Translations under genes and position numbers: made by a program
Source of the DNA: Fratercula arctica
Taxonomy: Eukaryota; Chordata; Aves; Charadriiformes; Alcidae
Length of the DNA: 64,000 bases
Direction of reading: 5' to 3'
Assembly: GCA_947846985.1 (NCBI GenBank)
Contig: CANTUZ010000003.1
Coordinates: forward strand, 58,042,096-58,106,095
Part shown: positions 13,101 to 26,920 of the stretch, one piece after another
Layout: each line of letters begins with the position of its first letter
Numbering within the stretch: the first letter of the stretch is position 1
Notes under the pieces: generated by a model
Seen by the model: the letters and a program-made list of their open reading frames with translations, nothing else
Database searches by the model: none
Told to the model about the DNA's origin: nothing

Positions 13101-16100
13101 CGACTGAAAGGTAAACATGCCCTTCCCAATGCACATACCTTTCTATTATTGCATCCTAGAAAATTTTCACCAACAGCTAAAGTTGCTAAATGATAGTCTG
13201 GAGGTGCAGTATTACCCAATGGTTGACTGTTCTTGGCAAAAGTAAGTTTATTTTCTGTTCTGAAACTTTTTTTAAACAATTGTTGACACTAGCCCTTGCT
13301 GTTGCAACAAAGAAATGGCATTTGTGAAAGGAGAACATAGGTTTGTTTCTTCTTAGTTCAATAAAAAGAACCAACACTTGTTGCAAAGGTAATTCACTGT
13401 TATTGAAATAACACTATCACCGAACTAAGCTTTTAATTTGAGCTTTATTACAAGATTCTTTCTGACTGTGAAGTAAAGGTCAAAGATTTAGGGAGCATGC
13501 AACTTGTCACTGAAGTTGATCCCTACAGATAAGGGTTACATAGTTATGTTATTAATCCAGAATGAGTGCATCCCTAGGCCAGCTTTGCTTGCATTCATAT
13601 TCTAAATGATGGTAAGACTGACAATTTTGCAATATTGTTCAATGCATCCGTAAGAGTTGAGGGGGAGAAATAAGGAGTGCTGTCTGCTGTGGTATTTGCT
13701 TCTGGAAATTAATTTCAGTTACTTGAGGGACAGTTGTTTTGTGTCCATATTTAGTTAGTACCTATAAGTAAGCTAGTAATAACTTGATAAACTGGATTTT
13801 TCAATTATTATTGTATCCAGTAATGTAGACAGTTGGACTGCACAGCAAGATACTTAAGTTATGTTGCACTCTTAAGTTGTTTATGCATATTGTGTCCTAC
13901 CAATACCTCTCTCACTTCAGAAGCTGAAAGCGAAAAATAAACATATGAAAAATAGTTGTCAGTAGATATGGGATGTTGAAGTGGTTCATGGAGATACACT
14001 GGCAGTCCTACTTCATCAGATCAGAATTAAGAACTCTGGGAACGATGGCATGGTGCATAGGTCTTCATTATTCAACTCCTGATGGAGTTTGATTATTTAT
14101 ATATTTGTTTTAAGAGCAGGTCAGAGAAGAGAACTGTTAAGGACAGCGATACCAGTAATGCTTTAAGGTTTCAAAATATTTTAATGGTTTTTTTTTAAGT
14201 CCAGAAATACCTTTTTCTTTTCTTACTGTTCCTGATTTCTCTTATGCTAATCTTTGATGACAGGGAGGTTCCATGGCTCTGTCAAAGTTGTTCTTTTTTC
14301 TACTTTCAGTGCTGTGATGGTGAAGGCAAGACCCAGGGGACAGGCTTGCAGGTTTACATATAGAAGAGATAGTGGGTTATTCTGAATCTTTGTTACACAG
14401 GCAGGAGTCTGCAGTCTCTCAAAGATGTATCTTGTGTTGTTTTCATAAAAGTCCAATATTGACATCTGCCCAAGCTTGAGTCTTGTGTGTGCACTAAGAA
14501 CTTGATTTTTATCAAGTAAAATGTCTGAAACCTGTGCCTATGCTGGGCCTGCCTCTCTGAGGGCATGGCAGAACTCTTTCGCTGAAATTACAGCTTTGAG
14601 CAATGCCAGCCTACTTGGGAGTTTGGTAGCACAACTGTTTTTGGGAGCTAAGCTCTGCTCTGTGGGGCTGCTTTCACCTGTGGCTACAGGCAGCATAAAT
14701 GAAGAAACGGTGAAGCTGCTTCATTCACCACACATCTTCCAGTTTCTGCAATCTCCCATTCTGTGTATTATCATTACTACACAAAAGTCGCCTTTGTTTA
14801 AGCTCCAGTACGTCTCCACAACAGTCCCACCCACAGCTTGAAGTGAAGCAGGGCTCCTCAGAGGGTGGGGGTCTTGAAACTAAAAGCTCTGTCATAAGGC
14901 ATATGATAGGGGAAGGAGAGCCTGGCAGAAGGATGTCAAATCTAATTTCTACAGGCGTGCTGGCATTTTATCGCATTTTGGCAGTTTTAAATGTAGCAAC
15001 ATTGCAGTTTGCTTTAGCATAGTTTTTCTGTGTGTAATTGCTAGACAAATTTAAGTTCCCAACCAGGCACTATTTCTGTTCTTTTACACACGCTTCCTCC
15101 CAAATCAGTGTTTCCCCTTCTCTCCTCTTTCCATATACCTTGTACGTGCTTGCTCTTTACTATGGTGTTCTGTGGACTGATACTTCTTCCTTCAGCTCTT
15201 TTCAGAGAGCTGTAAGGGGTAGCACTGCCTCTTTCTTCTGCTCAAAACAGCTTTTGAACTTGTTGCAGGGCTAGGAGAGGTAAAGGCAAGGGGCTTCATT
15301 CATTTTGTAGTGGTGTTGTAGTCTTGCCCTGTTTTCTTCTCATTTCCGCAAGTCTTGCAGGTAGGTGTCTTAAAGTTGCTTTTGTTTTTCTTTGCTCCTC
15401 TAATTGAGGAGGGAAGCACTTTAGATAGCGAGAGTACAAGAAAAAGAAGAGTTGCTGCACTGTGTGCTTCTACAGAGGGAGGCATTTGGCTGTTCAGGTG
15501 GCACTTGTTGGCCACTGTTGAGTTGTCTTTCACAGTGCTCACGATGTGGGTGACTGGAAGAAATTATGTAAGGTTTGGAGATGCTCTTTGCAGGCAACAA
15601 GGTACAACTGGGAATGAGCAGAATTGGATAGCCCAGGCCTTAAGGGAAACATTTCTTCATGGGAGGGCTACTCCTGTGAACAATGTATATAGCTACTGCT
15701 CTGCTATATAAAACAAGGTGGCTTGATATATAATCTGTCTTTAACATGGTACATAATACATTGTACAGAATACTTGATTAAGAGGGTCTAAATGTTGCTT
15801 GTGTAGCAATTGCTATAACACCCCCCCACTTTGTAACCCTAAATACTCATTTTGCTTTTCAGTTAGAGTTCTAAGCAAGTTGCGTAAGAGGAGCTATTTG
15901 ATTTAAGTACATGTCAATAATGAAACTTGTGGAATAGCAAAGTGACCGATGAAACTGTCTGGGTCTCAGTGAAATGGAAATTCACAGCAAATTTAGGTTG
16001 GCAGAGTCCATGGTGTAATAGTATTTAATGCAGACAATTTTCATTTTGTACCAATTTATATGTGGGCTTTCTTTACGTTTGCAAAAGAGCAATCTTTTAG

Positions 16101-18602
16101 TGCTTAAGGCACTACTCTTTACAAGGTAATGTACTGCAGATAGTTTGCTAATTAGGTGTACTAACCCTATATTGACTGTTTTTATTTTTTGTACTGTAGA
16201 GCTTCAGAGCCTACTTTATTTTTTTGTAATTGCTTCCAACTTAATTTTTGTGTTCTAATTCTGTTTGACAATCAGCTTTCATTTTTGCTTTTTATATGTT
16301 AGCATTAAATATTTTTTGTTTTGAAAGTGCAGGAAACATTGCTTTGGTCATACATTATGGTTCTAAATTTATATTCCGTTTGTAAGATGACTCCACCTTC
16401 TGATAGCTGTGTTGTCTGAAGTGGAGTAAAGTTCATTTGCTGGTGGAGGAAACTGAGGGTATCGGCTTGAATCTCCAGTAACAACATTAGTCTAGTATCC
16501 TTGAAAAAAAGTATAAATAACTCAAAGTAGTGTTTAACTGTATATGGTAGTTATAAAAGGGCCAGTTGTTGATCAGACTACAGCCAACTCGGAGGTCTGT
16601 GCATGTGTGTGACAGACATGCTGGGTGATAATTTTTGCTTTAGTACTGATTTTCCTCAGCTGTGTTATCAGCAGGCACAAAAACTAGTTAATATTAAATA
16701 GCTGGCAGGATGGAAAAGCAAAACTACTTTTGCTTTGCTGTTTGTTATTATTTATTATTACACTATGGCTTGGGATAGGTTTTTTGCAATAAGATTGGCA
16801 CTGGCTGCTTCCTCAGCTAGTTATCAAGGCTCCCTGCCATGTTGAGTTTATTTTTCTTGCACAAAGCCTGGGAAAAAAGATGAACCTTGTGCTGAAGGTC
16901 GCTGTGTCCAGCAGTCTTTCTGAGCAATGGGAGTGAATGCATTTCAGAATTACTGACCCTTCCTATATAATATTGTGCCACTGGCTGCCCTCATTTAAAG
17001 CAAGGACCCTCAGGACACTGAGAGGATTTCAGCAGTTGTGGAAATGAATGAGGAGGATGTCCCCCTAAGGTAGCTGGATGCAATCTACTCTTGTTCTGGC
17101 ACGTTCCACTGGAATTTTCTTTAAGCCAAAAATCATCCCCAAACAAACCTTTTTCTTTGATGAAAACAGGGTTTTTAAGTGACTGTCTTATTCATATGGC
17201 AAGACATTGATTACATTTCAGTACGATTTGTTTCTTACTTTGAGATGGGAGGCTGGCTTCTGGGAGAGCTTGAATCCGGTCATCTGCATCTGTTTCTTTT
17301 GATCTCATTTTATGTTTGTGAACACAACTATGTCACCAGTTTAATAAAGGTGTTCCTGTAGAGTGGAATTTGACACATGGTGGAATCTTTCTAAAGGAGA
17401 AAATGACCCCTGACAGATTCAGCTCTGGTAATATATTTACTATTTTTTTTCTTTTTGACTGAGGACAAACTTACTACATCCATTCCTAAGAAGTATCTGA
17501 AATGTGTTCTAGAAAAGTGGTTTGTAGCACAATTCATATTATGAATTCAAGGCCAACTCTAAGGTCTTGTTTATTACAGACAAAAATATCTTTAGGAGCG
17601 CACTGTATTTTAAGATGATATCTTCCTATTTTTTTTCTTCAGACTTTTTTTTTTCCCATGTGCTCATGCTTTAAACTATTCTTCGGAAACTGTTTTGAGT
17701 TTGTACTCCAGTAGTAGGACTAATCTAGTCAAACGAAACTCCTCAGAATAGTACATTTCTCCATGCAGCATTGCTTGGTTAGATGCAGGATAGCAATTCA
17801 ACAAATTGTCTGTGCTCTGTGTTGTGTAAAACAACAATAACAAAAATTCTGTATAGAGAAATCTGTTGAGGATAAGTGGACTGCTCTTTCAGCGGCACTG
17901 AACTATGACAAATATGGCATTAAGAATCCATGCAGAGACCAGATTAGATGAGATTATTCTTTTCAGACTTGAATGATGGTTTCTATGAAGTGAAATCTTA
18001 ACCGTTGCCTGTGATCTCTTCTAAACGTGTTATGATGTGTACAAAAAAAAAAAAAAAAAATGCTAAATGCTGTTAGCGTCAGTGTAAACTTGTTACCGTG
18101 GATCAGACCTGGCATACATTTAATTACTTGAACATGTGGGTTTTTTGTGTTCCTTTTACTGGAGAACTCTTGTCTCCTTCCTTATAGCCCTGGTTCTGCT
18201 TGGGGTGATTTATAAGGGCGACGTAATGAAAGATGCTGTCTTCCCTTGGGTATTGCTTTCCTAACAATAGATAAGTTAGGCTGTTAAATTGAGAAATGTC
18301 TTGATTTTTGTTTTAACTTAAATTTTCTGAACTTTTTTCCTTTTATTTCTCTCAAAATTAGAGAACCTATCCGTAAAACTGTCAGTTTCTTCATCACAAG
18401 AATTTCTGCCTTCTCTTTCCCATTGCTCGCACCGCCCCAGGTACCTTAAAAAAGGTTCAGATTTCTTTTACCCAGAGAGGATGATGCTGAGAGTGTTATG
18501 GTAATTGCCTTTGGATGTGTAGAAGGATGATAATAAATGCTTCTCCACATTGTTTGGGATGTGACAGGAAGTTCTGACTTTAGGCTGCAGCAGGATGTAT
18601 TC
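10102..18602. other. Intronic stretch without a recognised element
   Basis: AT-rich sequence with an A14 run near 11087-11100 and A18 at 18043-18060. Open frames of 146 codons (minus, 12839-13279), 118 codons (plus, 15355-15711) and 106 codons (plus, 14521-14841) show no recognisable domain and no codon-level sign of being genes. No RNA gene or transposon was recognised. Confidence 0.55.
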
Positions 18603-18812
18603 AGATTAGAGGTTAGTAGGCATTAGGGGAAAAGAACCCTTTGCAAGCATAGGGATGAATAAGTACTGAAATAAATATCCTAGGAAGACTGTGGAATTGT
18701 TGTCATTAGAAGTTTTTTGAAAGCAGGCTAGACAAGAATTTATCTGAAGTGGTTTATGTATAGCTGGTCTTTTCCTGGAGAAGGGTGCTTTCCAAAGATG
18801 GTTCCACTACCA
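18603..18812 (+). repeat. Ancient CR1 LINE 3' fragment
   Basis: The order of decayed blocks matches the older CR1 type common in turtles, crocodilians and birds. It begins AGATTAGAGGTTAGTAGGCA (the 'ATTAGAcaTTAGgaaaAA' block). A GACTGTGGAATTGTTGTCAT block follows, then TTTTTTGAAAGCAGGCTAGA with ACAAGAATTTATCTGAAGTG, then GGTTTATGTATAGCTGGTCT and a degraded CTGGAGAAGGG segment. The final tail repeat is no longer visible. Divergence is high, so this is an old insertion; boundaries are approximate. Confidence 0.7.
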
Positions 18813-21800
18813 TTATTCAGGAATATATCTATGAAATGCTAGGAGGATATTAGTTGAAACTGTTATTTTTCTTGTGTTTATTAACAACGCAGCACTATTG
18901 GGGGCGGGGAGAGGAAGGAGTGTACTGTGTATTGAGTAGAACATAATTATGTCAGTTACTTAATGCATTGTAACTATTACTGTGTAGAGGTGATACTAGA
19001 AAGGACTTTTAAACTTTCAAAAAGGAGAGGGCTATTGGTGACTCATTTAAAAGAGTTTTAAAAGGAACCTACAATCTAGAGTTTAGAGTTATCATAGTAG
19101 ATTATTAATGTGGGAAGAAATCAATCTAAATATTCACTGATGTCTTAGCAAAGGTAATTGATGAACTATAACATGAAAAATTTAGTAGGTTACCGAATTG
19201 ACCAGTCCTACTGCATACAAAAAAAAAAAATTAACTTTATTATGAAGCATATTCTCTTTCTGTGTTCATACTAATCAGCTAGTTATAAATGTATTTTCTT
19301 GTAAACATACAATTTGCTTATTGCCCATTAAGGCAATAAGTCCATCTCTTGCAAAGCCTGAGGGCTCTTTGGAAACAAATAGTACTGTACTCCTGGGCAT
19401 CATTTTTTCAGAAAAGGTCACCTATGATATGTATCTTGTTGTAATAAGGAAGAGTTGGGCCCCCTTATTCCCCTTTGAAAAAAAAAAAAAGGCAGGTGGG
19501 AACAGCTTGCTGTTGCCCATAGCTTCTTTGATGGCTGGAGGTAGATTGGACTAAGTAATCAGGAGTGGTGGTTAGCTCCTGCCTGATTTCTTGAATAGTG
19601 TACGTTCTCCAGGAAGGCCTGGAGTTGTAGTATGTACACTTACTGACTGTCTTGACATATACCATGGAAAGGGCTGTTGTGTTGTCACTGGTGAAGCTTA
19701 TACGGTCACCTTATTAGAAATCGTGTGGTCCAGCATCTTAAATATATTGAACTAGAATCAAAGGTAGGATGTGAAACATGCAAAACTTCTAAAGCACTTA
19801 GGTGTTTCATGTGATGCACTGAGGTCTAAATATGTGAATTTCTAAATTACTGTACGTATTATGACTTTCCAGTGAGTTTCAGTAGCATTGGTGAAAGATA
19901 TATTAAAAATTATTAGTGTGAAAACATGAATGTTTGTTTTGGCCTACATAAAATAAATACTTATGGAATCCATTCTTACTGTTTGCATTACTAAACATCT
20001 GAATTTTAATGAACTAGTAGTTACTATTTTTTTTTTTTTGACATGTCTAAGCAGGTTTACCTGTCCACTGTTAGCCTTGGCATCGGAATGAGTAATGAAA
20101 ACCTCAATTTAACAATGTAACTTTGAGATAGAAAAAGACAAGTAATGAAAGCATTGGCAAACAAATTGCCAGGATGGTCCTGAATCGACTGGGAGGACAA
20201 TGGACTGGTCCACAATGGCAAGTGGAGGGGAATTTGCTTCTCTCAAACTGTTGAAGTATATCTGGGACAAGTTGTCAGAGCTTTTATGGGAAATAACCTC
20301 TTAAATTGGTGTGGGAGCAATTTGGCTGAGAGAGAACACTTTTGGATCTTGTGGCATGGCTGTAATTACTAGGCTTAATCTGAGTGTTCTAATAAGTAAT
20401 TTGAACAGTTAACAACCACCTCAGGACCTGTTGTTTTGCAGATCTTTGTGATCTTATTTGTCTGCTGTAGCTAGGTGTTGTCACTACTGTTGATAGTCTC
20501 TTCAGTGCTTAATAAGCAAACAGCTCACCTGCTCTATTTGATGAGAGTTCATCTGTAAGTTGTTTACCAACATGTGGAATCCTGCCCTCCTGCCACTCAG
20601 CCATACTTTTTATCTCTTCCTTTCTTAGCAGAGGAGAAAGCTGTGCTTAGCTTCAGAATATATTGCAAATAAGCTAGTTCGTATAGGCCAGACTTGACCG
20701 TGAGTTTTAATCCTTTATGAAGAGCATCATGTTAGTTACCCTCTCAACTGGAGCTGTAATGGAGTTTCAGCTCCTACATCTCAGTCTCTGTGTCCGCAGC
20801 TGTGGTGGCTCATTACAAAGAGGAGAGTCTCTTTGGATGGGTGGATACCAAATTATTTTAGTCTGTATGTGCTTCTATTACTTGGTGGCTGTAACGTAGA
20901 GTTTTATATTATGCGAAACAAATAATATTTGATGTTAAAGGAACTGTATGGGAATTGTGGGGAACAGAAGTTTCGAACTGTAAAGCTTTCATAGTTGAAT
21001 GTTAAAATTTGTGGTGTAGGAATGGGTCATAACTGCCTAGTATCCTATTTCCACTTTGTGCTAACACATTAATTGTGGTTGAGCCCGAGTAAGAAAAAAG
21101 GCTAGCTATAGTTTGTATGCTCAAATATATATATTCCCCCCCCCAACTTCATTATGTGCCTATTAAACATACTGCTTTTGAGGCATTCTCTTAAATATAT
21201 GAGAGCTCTAAATGAGTTACCTTTTAGGCCTAACTTGGCTTCTTAACACTGGGACTTCACAACTAATTTTGTCTTTCTCCTGTTGTAGTTTTGTGTTTTG
21301 GTTTTGTTTTGTTTTGTTTTTTTTATCTTTTTTTAAAGTCTGACATACTGTGGTAAAGACAAAAATTTAAGGTAACTAATGTTACCTGTTTTCTGTTGTT
21401 CATGTGTTCAAATTTTGGACAGAAAGCACTTTGATTTTCTGTGAATCTAGGATATTTAGTCATAGGTTGAAAAAAATGAAAATATTTGTAAATATTAAGT
21501 ATACTTGAAAAAAATTACCTCTGAAGTAGATTTTAAAAAACCTTATTTATAATATTTCATTTTGATTGACAGAAAAGCATGTAGTAGTCTTCATTCTAGG
21601 TAGATGTTTTATGGTGTATAACCCAGACTAGATGAAAACTCCATATGTTAAAGAGAACTAGGAATCTCGGTGCCTTTAAACCAGTAGACAGTTGTTTATA
21701 AAAACCTATTTCTTCCTATATTCTGATTTTGTTGTAATGTGAGATTTAAATAACCATCATAGCTCTGACTGGCATGTGATTTAAAGCATGTTCTTTAGGG

Positions 21801-24800
21801 TACACTTCAAGTCTGCTTTATTTATTCTTTTTTAACTGTGTTTTCACACTGATTTATGTTAAATTTAGTCCCTGTTCTAGGTGTGTAGAGTGTGACTGGT
21901 AAAATTCATTGGATAATTGACTGCTTCTGTGTCATTTCATAATGACAGAATTATGTCTTTGTTACTTTAGATCAAAAATGTAGTCACCAAGTACTTATTT
22001 TATCTTCCTGGTTTGACAGCCCTTAACATACTTGCATTTTGTTTGTGAGTTTACCACATAGTTTGATCCTGGAGAGTAAGTAGTACTATAGGCTGTTTTG
22101 TGTTTTCTAAAACACTGATTTAAAAAAAATCCTTGTAATTATAGTTCCTATATTCTTGCGAAAGAAAGTATAGCATCACTTGAATAATAACCAGTTTCAT
22201 TCCCATTGAAAGACAGAAAATATTTCCATTAGTATTATCAATTGTAGAATTACACGAAAAGAGAACAATTAACTCCATTGATATAAGACAGAAGATTATG
22301 AAACTGACCATATGTGGTGGTTGTTTTTGTATAATTTATCATTGCAAGTTTTAAGTTGTTGATTAGGTTTACACTGAGTAATTGCTGGCATATTCAAGGC
22401 AGAAACGTGGAAGTTCATGAATTCATCCCATGCTTCCTATTCTTGCCTTTTTTTTGAAATCCTGTGTGGATGTTTTCTAACTTTAAATGTTTTGCATTAT
22501 CCTACACTTCTGTATGTTACCAAATTATATTTTTTTTATGGAAAACCTTTTTCTGATATTCATCTGTAATATAGTCCTCTCTTAATATCTGAAAATGCAA
22601 TCTGATCTTTTTTCTAACTTAGTAAAAGTGCTGCTGTGGAGTCAATGCATTTTCTTTCCCTGATTTTCCCAAGTTAATGGATGCAAGTACAAAGTAAAAC
22701 TTTCTTACAAGTTTTTCCTTGGGGTTTGTTGTCTACTAATTTGTTGCCAATTTCATGCAGCAAAATGCCAGATGGTTCAATTCAAGGATTTATCTTGTAT
22801 AAATCTATTTTTTTGTATGCGCTTCAGAGAGATCTGGAAGATTTTGAAATGAAACAGAATGGGTACCTGCAGAGTATTCTGGAAATCTGAATCAAACTTT
22901 GCTTTTGGATATCTTTTGCAAAATGGATTGTTAACACGTCTTGTATGTGTTGCAGTTGGGGTTTGAGGAGATCTTGTACTTTGGATCTTGGCTAGCTGAG
23001 CAAGGTTATGTTGTATGGATATTGTTTAAATAGATCTGGGTCTTCCTTTCTAGCAGATAATGAGGATCATATTAAATCAGCTGTAAAATCTCCTTTGTAA
23101 ATGTCCTAGTGTCTAACTTCCTTGACAGTGGAAAAATAGGTTGGTTTCTCAGATTGATTTATTTTTTGATGCAAACTATTTACAATATAAGCAGCATACA
23201 TGGAATTATTCTTCCATTTCCACCATGCCTCTTAAAAACTTTCTAGGAAGAAGCCACTAAAAAAAAAAAAAGCTCATAAGTGTTTTGTTCGCCTTATCAG
23301 CAGCTTTTGATGTCGTTATCCACGCTGTTTTCAATTCTTGTTTATGGATGAGATTATCCAAAGATAAGGGGGGTGGGGAGGACTACAAGAACAGTTCCTT
23401 TCTAAATCTGGACAGAACAACCAAGGTATATTAATCAGTCAGAGACTACTAGAAGTAAATATAGTCATGGAAGACACAGAGTTAACGGAAAGTCCATTGT
23501 CATCTTTGTGTTGGCAATTCACATTCATCTGCCTGTGCAAGTCTTGACCTCTGGTGCCTACACTGATGTCTCAGCCTCTTTCTCTGACATTTTCTTATGA
23601 ATATCTTAACTGTCCACTCAGGCTTAGTGTGACTAAAACACAGCACTATCTCCTTTTCCCACTTCCTCTTTGATGACTAGTAGCAGTAAATCTACTTCCT
23701 ACAGATTTTTGGCTTGTTGGCATTGAGTGATGGCCACTGGACATCCGATGTCACAAATGCACTTTCTCCAACTTGCCGTTTGTCATCTGTGTTAGCAGTA
23801 ACAGCAGGAGGTTTTGCTCTTGTGTGTATGCAGGGAGAAATACTCAGTTGCTTGAGGCTTTGTACATATAGCCCCTAGCTGTCTTGCTGTTTGCTTGGTG
23901 GTTTACTTTTGGTGGCCTGCCAGAAGCCTGCTGGGATTCAGACATTTATAGAGGAAGAAGGATTTGTAAAATGCCTTCTGTAAACTCATGGAAAGGTATA
24001 CAGGAAATACCTTTATAGAAGACATTCTATGTATTTGTAGAAGTGTTTATAGATGATACTCTGTTTTTGAGACTTTGACTGTAAGGGCGTACAGCCTACC
24101 TTTGAGCAGGAAAGAAAACTAATTTGGGACTATTTTATTTGACTGCTGTCTGTAGAACCTGGCATCTGGTTGCGGATTTCTGTCCTGAGTTAATCAGTAG
24201 TGTGTAGTTAGGAGAGTGAAGGATGTTAAAGGAAGTCTAGTTACAGATTGAGAAGTGATTAAAGCAATTTTGTGGAGCAGTTGTATTTGTTCTTAGTTTT
24301 TGTAAACAGAGCAAGGTTTAGTGCTGTTTTTCGGAGAGCAGGTGTCCAAATCCAGGGGTTCTTCTGAATACTGTAATTATTAAAGTCTACTCTTGGATAG
24401 TTGCTTACTTGGCAAAGAAAATGCCTTTCTTTGTTACAGTCAGCAGAGATATGAACAACTCCTGTCAAAGTGAAAATTACTCCAAATTGTTTTTTGGGTG
24501 TGTCAGTCTTTTCTACAGAGTTAGTGAAGAGTGGCCTGTTTTGGCACAGTTTTATGTTTCATAAATTTAGCCTTGTCATCAAAATCGGTTTCCTCCATCC
24601 TTGTAGTGCAAGGAATTATGTTAAATCAGACTTGTCAGAAATGCAGCAAAAAATATAATCTTATTTGCTGAGTTTCACAATTAAAAAAAAAAAAAAGTTT
24701 ACATATTTAATCAACTCCTCTTTTTTTACTTGTCAACATGGGTTTTCATTGCTCATAACACATATACTCGGAAGGAGCATTTCTTCCAAGAAGGTGTTTT

Positions 24801-24809
24801 CTTTTGTTG

Positions 24810-24879
24810 GTGGTTTTTTTTGTTGTTTTCTTTTGTTTGCTGGGGATTTTTTTTGGTGGGTGTTGGGTTTGGGGTTGTC
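24810..24879 (+). repeat. G/T-rich low-complexity tract
   Basis: Nearly every base is T or G. G-runs occur at 24842-24845, 24858-24860, 24865-24867 and 24871-24874, separated by T-rich spacers of 12, 4 and 3 bases. The composition is seen directly; a secondary-structure role is only possible. Confidence 0.75.
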
Positions 24880-25197
24880 TTTTTTAAGCAAAGATGGTAA
24901 TTTTTGTCATTGGCCTATTGAAAGGAAAAATGTTAATTACAGTATATTTTAATGTGATTATTTATAGAGAAAATTAAATAAAGTCTTACTAGTTAAGGGA
25001 TGGCCTACATGGATTATAGTAATTTTCAGAGTTCATTTAATACAAATACTGGAAATGCATTTTTCTGTATAAGCAGTTGTTTGCCTATATGAAACAGTTT
25101 CCTTTTTCATTGAGATCCTGTCTAACTGAGAATGTTAAAATCCAAACAAATGCAATGATGACCTAATGATTTATCAGTATGCAATTTAAATAGGAAG

Positions 25198-25247
25198 TAT
25201 GAAGTATTTTGATTTAAAGTAGTATGATGTATTGTGATTTAAACTAG
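25198..25247 (+). repeat. 25-bp tandem micro-duplication
   Basis: Two adjacent 25-base units (25198-25222 and 25223-25247) match at 22 of 25 positions. Both begin TATGA and end in a GATTTAAA-(G/C)TAG block. There is no spacer between them. This looks like a local slippage duplication that later diverged. Confidence 0.8.
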
Positions 25248-26920
25248 ACTTAAATATTTGTACCATTCGGTGATAGGATTATGTGCCCTGCCGTTATTGA
25301 CAGCTGCCTGGAGATACAGTTTAACCTCATTTTTGAGAGCTGTGTTGCTTGTTCAGACAGTAAGCTATTCTCTACGTTACGCTTATTCTTTCATTTTTGT
25401 TAACAAGAAAGGCCAGTTGCAGGATATAATAAACACAATGTTTGAAAGATTTGCAGTGATCAGAGGAAAAACACAGTTGTGGTGATATTGCTAGTGATTT
25501 AAAATTTGACGGCTTTCTTATGGGAATTGACAGCATTTCCAATTATGTCTTTCCCTTTTGAGATTAAAACAAAGCATCTAGACAAATTAGGGTCTATTTT
25601 TTCCTCTCTCTTTCATAAACTGTACCCTTTGGCTGACTGTTGAACTAAATGGACAAAAACATTAATGTGTTTTTGTGGACAGTACTTGTGACTTCTAGCT
25701 TAAGTGTGGAAACAATCTTTGCTGCTTTTCAACACTATGGTAGTGCCTTAACCAGGCACATCGTTCCTCTGCTGACTAAAGAATGAATGCAGATACCAGA
25801 ACTGAATAATTCTCAAGGTAGCTTTTTAAGATCTTTTTGGAAGTTATGGAAAGAAGCTGGAAAAGAAAGAGTAGATGGCCAGTGTGACCACGTGCATCCT
25901 GGTCCTTAGAATATCCAAGATGAAAATAAAATAGTTGAACTTTGTTTCAGTTCTTCTTCACCTTCCTTGTGTGGTTGAATGGCCACCATAGGATCTTGAG
26001 TGATTTTTGTACGTATGTGCATACTGTACCAGATGTTTCCAAGTGAGATAAAAATATACAAGTAATATTTATATCTACTGTAAAATGTAACTAATGTACT
26101 CTTGCAGGCTTTACTTAATTTCTCTTTCTTTAATTCTTTTAAATGGAGGCAGATAATGAGTTGAAACTTTTAAAAAGATTTTGGAAAGCTGGGAGCCTGA
26201 ATATCATGCTCCCTCAATTTAGGCCTGTTGTCCCAGACTGAGTGGAAAGAGAATGAAATCTTAGAAGTGCAGACCACAAACAAAGAAATGTAATCCAAGT
26301 GAAAGAGTGATACAAAGATGCACACACCCACACCGCTCATGGAAATGATACGCCATATACTATGGGTTTGGGTTTTCATCATGTCTTTGTTCCCAAAATT
26401 ATGTGTGTGGGGGGGGTGTTGGCTAGCAAAATAGTTACTGAGATACTTCGAGGTGGTTCATTAAAATCTCAACAGTAGGCCGTAGGTAATTGTTAATATC
26501 TGCCTCTTTCTCAAAAAGATCAGTGTATGCTTTTGGATGTTATTTTGTATATACTCTAAATTATTAGAAAATGTGTGAAAGAACTCTGTAATTGCCCGTC
26601 CTGCTTGGCCAAGGAATTCTGTGGCAGTTGCAAAGGCTGGATCTGCATCTGAAGGCAGTAACTATTGCAGCTGACTTGCACAGAGTGTTTTCTTGGACTT
26701 TATATTGTTACCTGGCTTTTCTTTTCCTTGTATAGGAGTTGTGCAGAGATAGGCAATGCTTTGTCTGCAGCGTATGTTTTTATCTGTGCTTGACTGAGAC
26801 ACGTGCCTCCCAGCTGCCACATTTTTGGTTTGAGGGGACCGCGAGAGCTCTCTGAACTTGCATGCATAACGTATAGTTAAAATTTGATTTAAATGGTAGA
26901 GAAGTAGTATCATACAGACT

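Larger units (their letters stand above)
18813..26919. other. Intronic stretch with simple repeats only
   Basis: AT-rich sequence. It contains a GTTTT-type simple repeat at about 21291-21324, a short AT repeat followed by C9 at about 21125-21144, and a GT-rich low-complexity tract at about 24810-24879. It also contains a 25-base tandem micro-duplication at 25198-25247. Open frames are at most 95 codons with no recognisable family. No gene or transposon was identified. Confidence 0.55.

Noticed and set aside
12839..13279. 146-codon minus-strand open frame
   Set aside because: No recognisable domain, overlapping frames on the same strand in other phases, and composition typical of intron. Treated as chance.
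15355..15711. 118-codon plus-strand open frame
   Set aside because: Considered as a decayed transposon or retrocopy because of a possible CR1-like ending. No block could be aligned from memory.
19495..19590. Stretch with GATTGGACTAAGTAATCAGG resembling a CR1 end
   Set aside because: Only one short block is similar; the flanks do not follow CR1 order.
20151..20340. Slightly GC-richer segment considered as a retroviral or retrocopy fragment
   Set aside because: No conserved motif in any frame and no long open frame; nothing supports it beyond composition.
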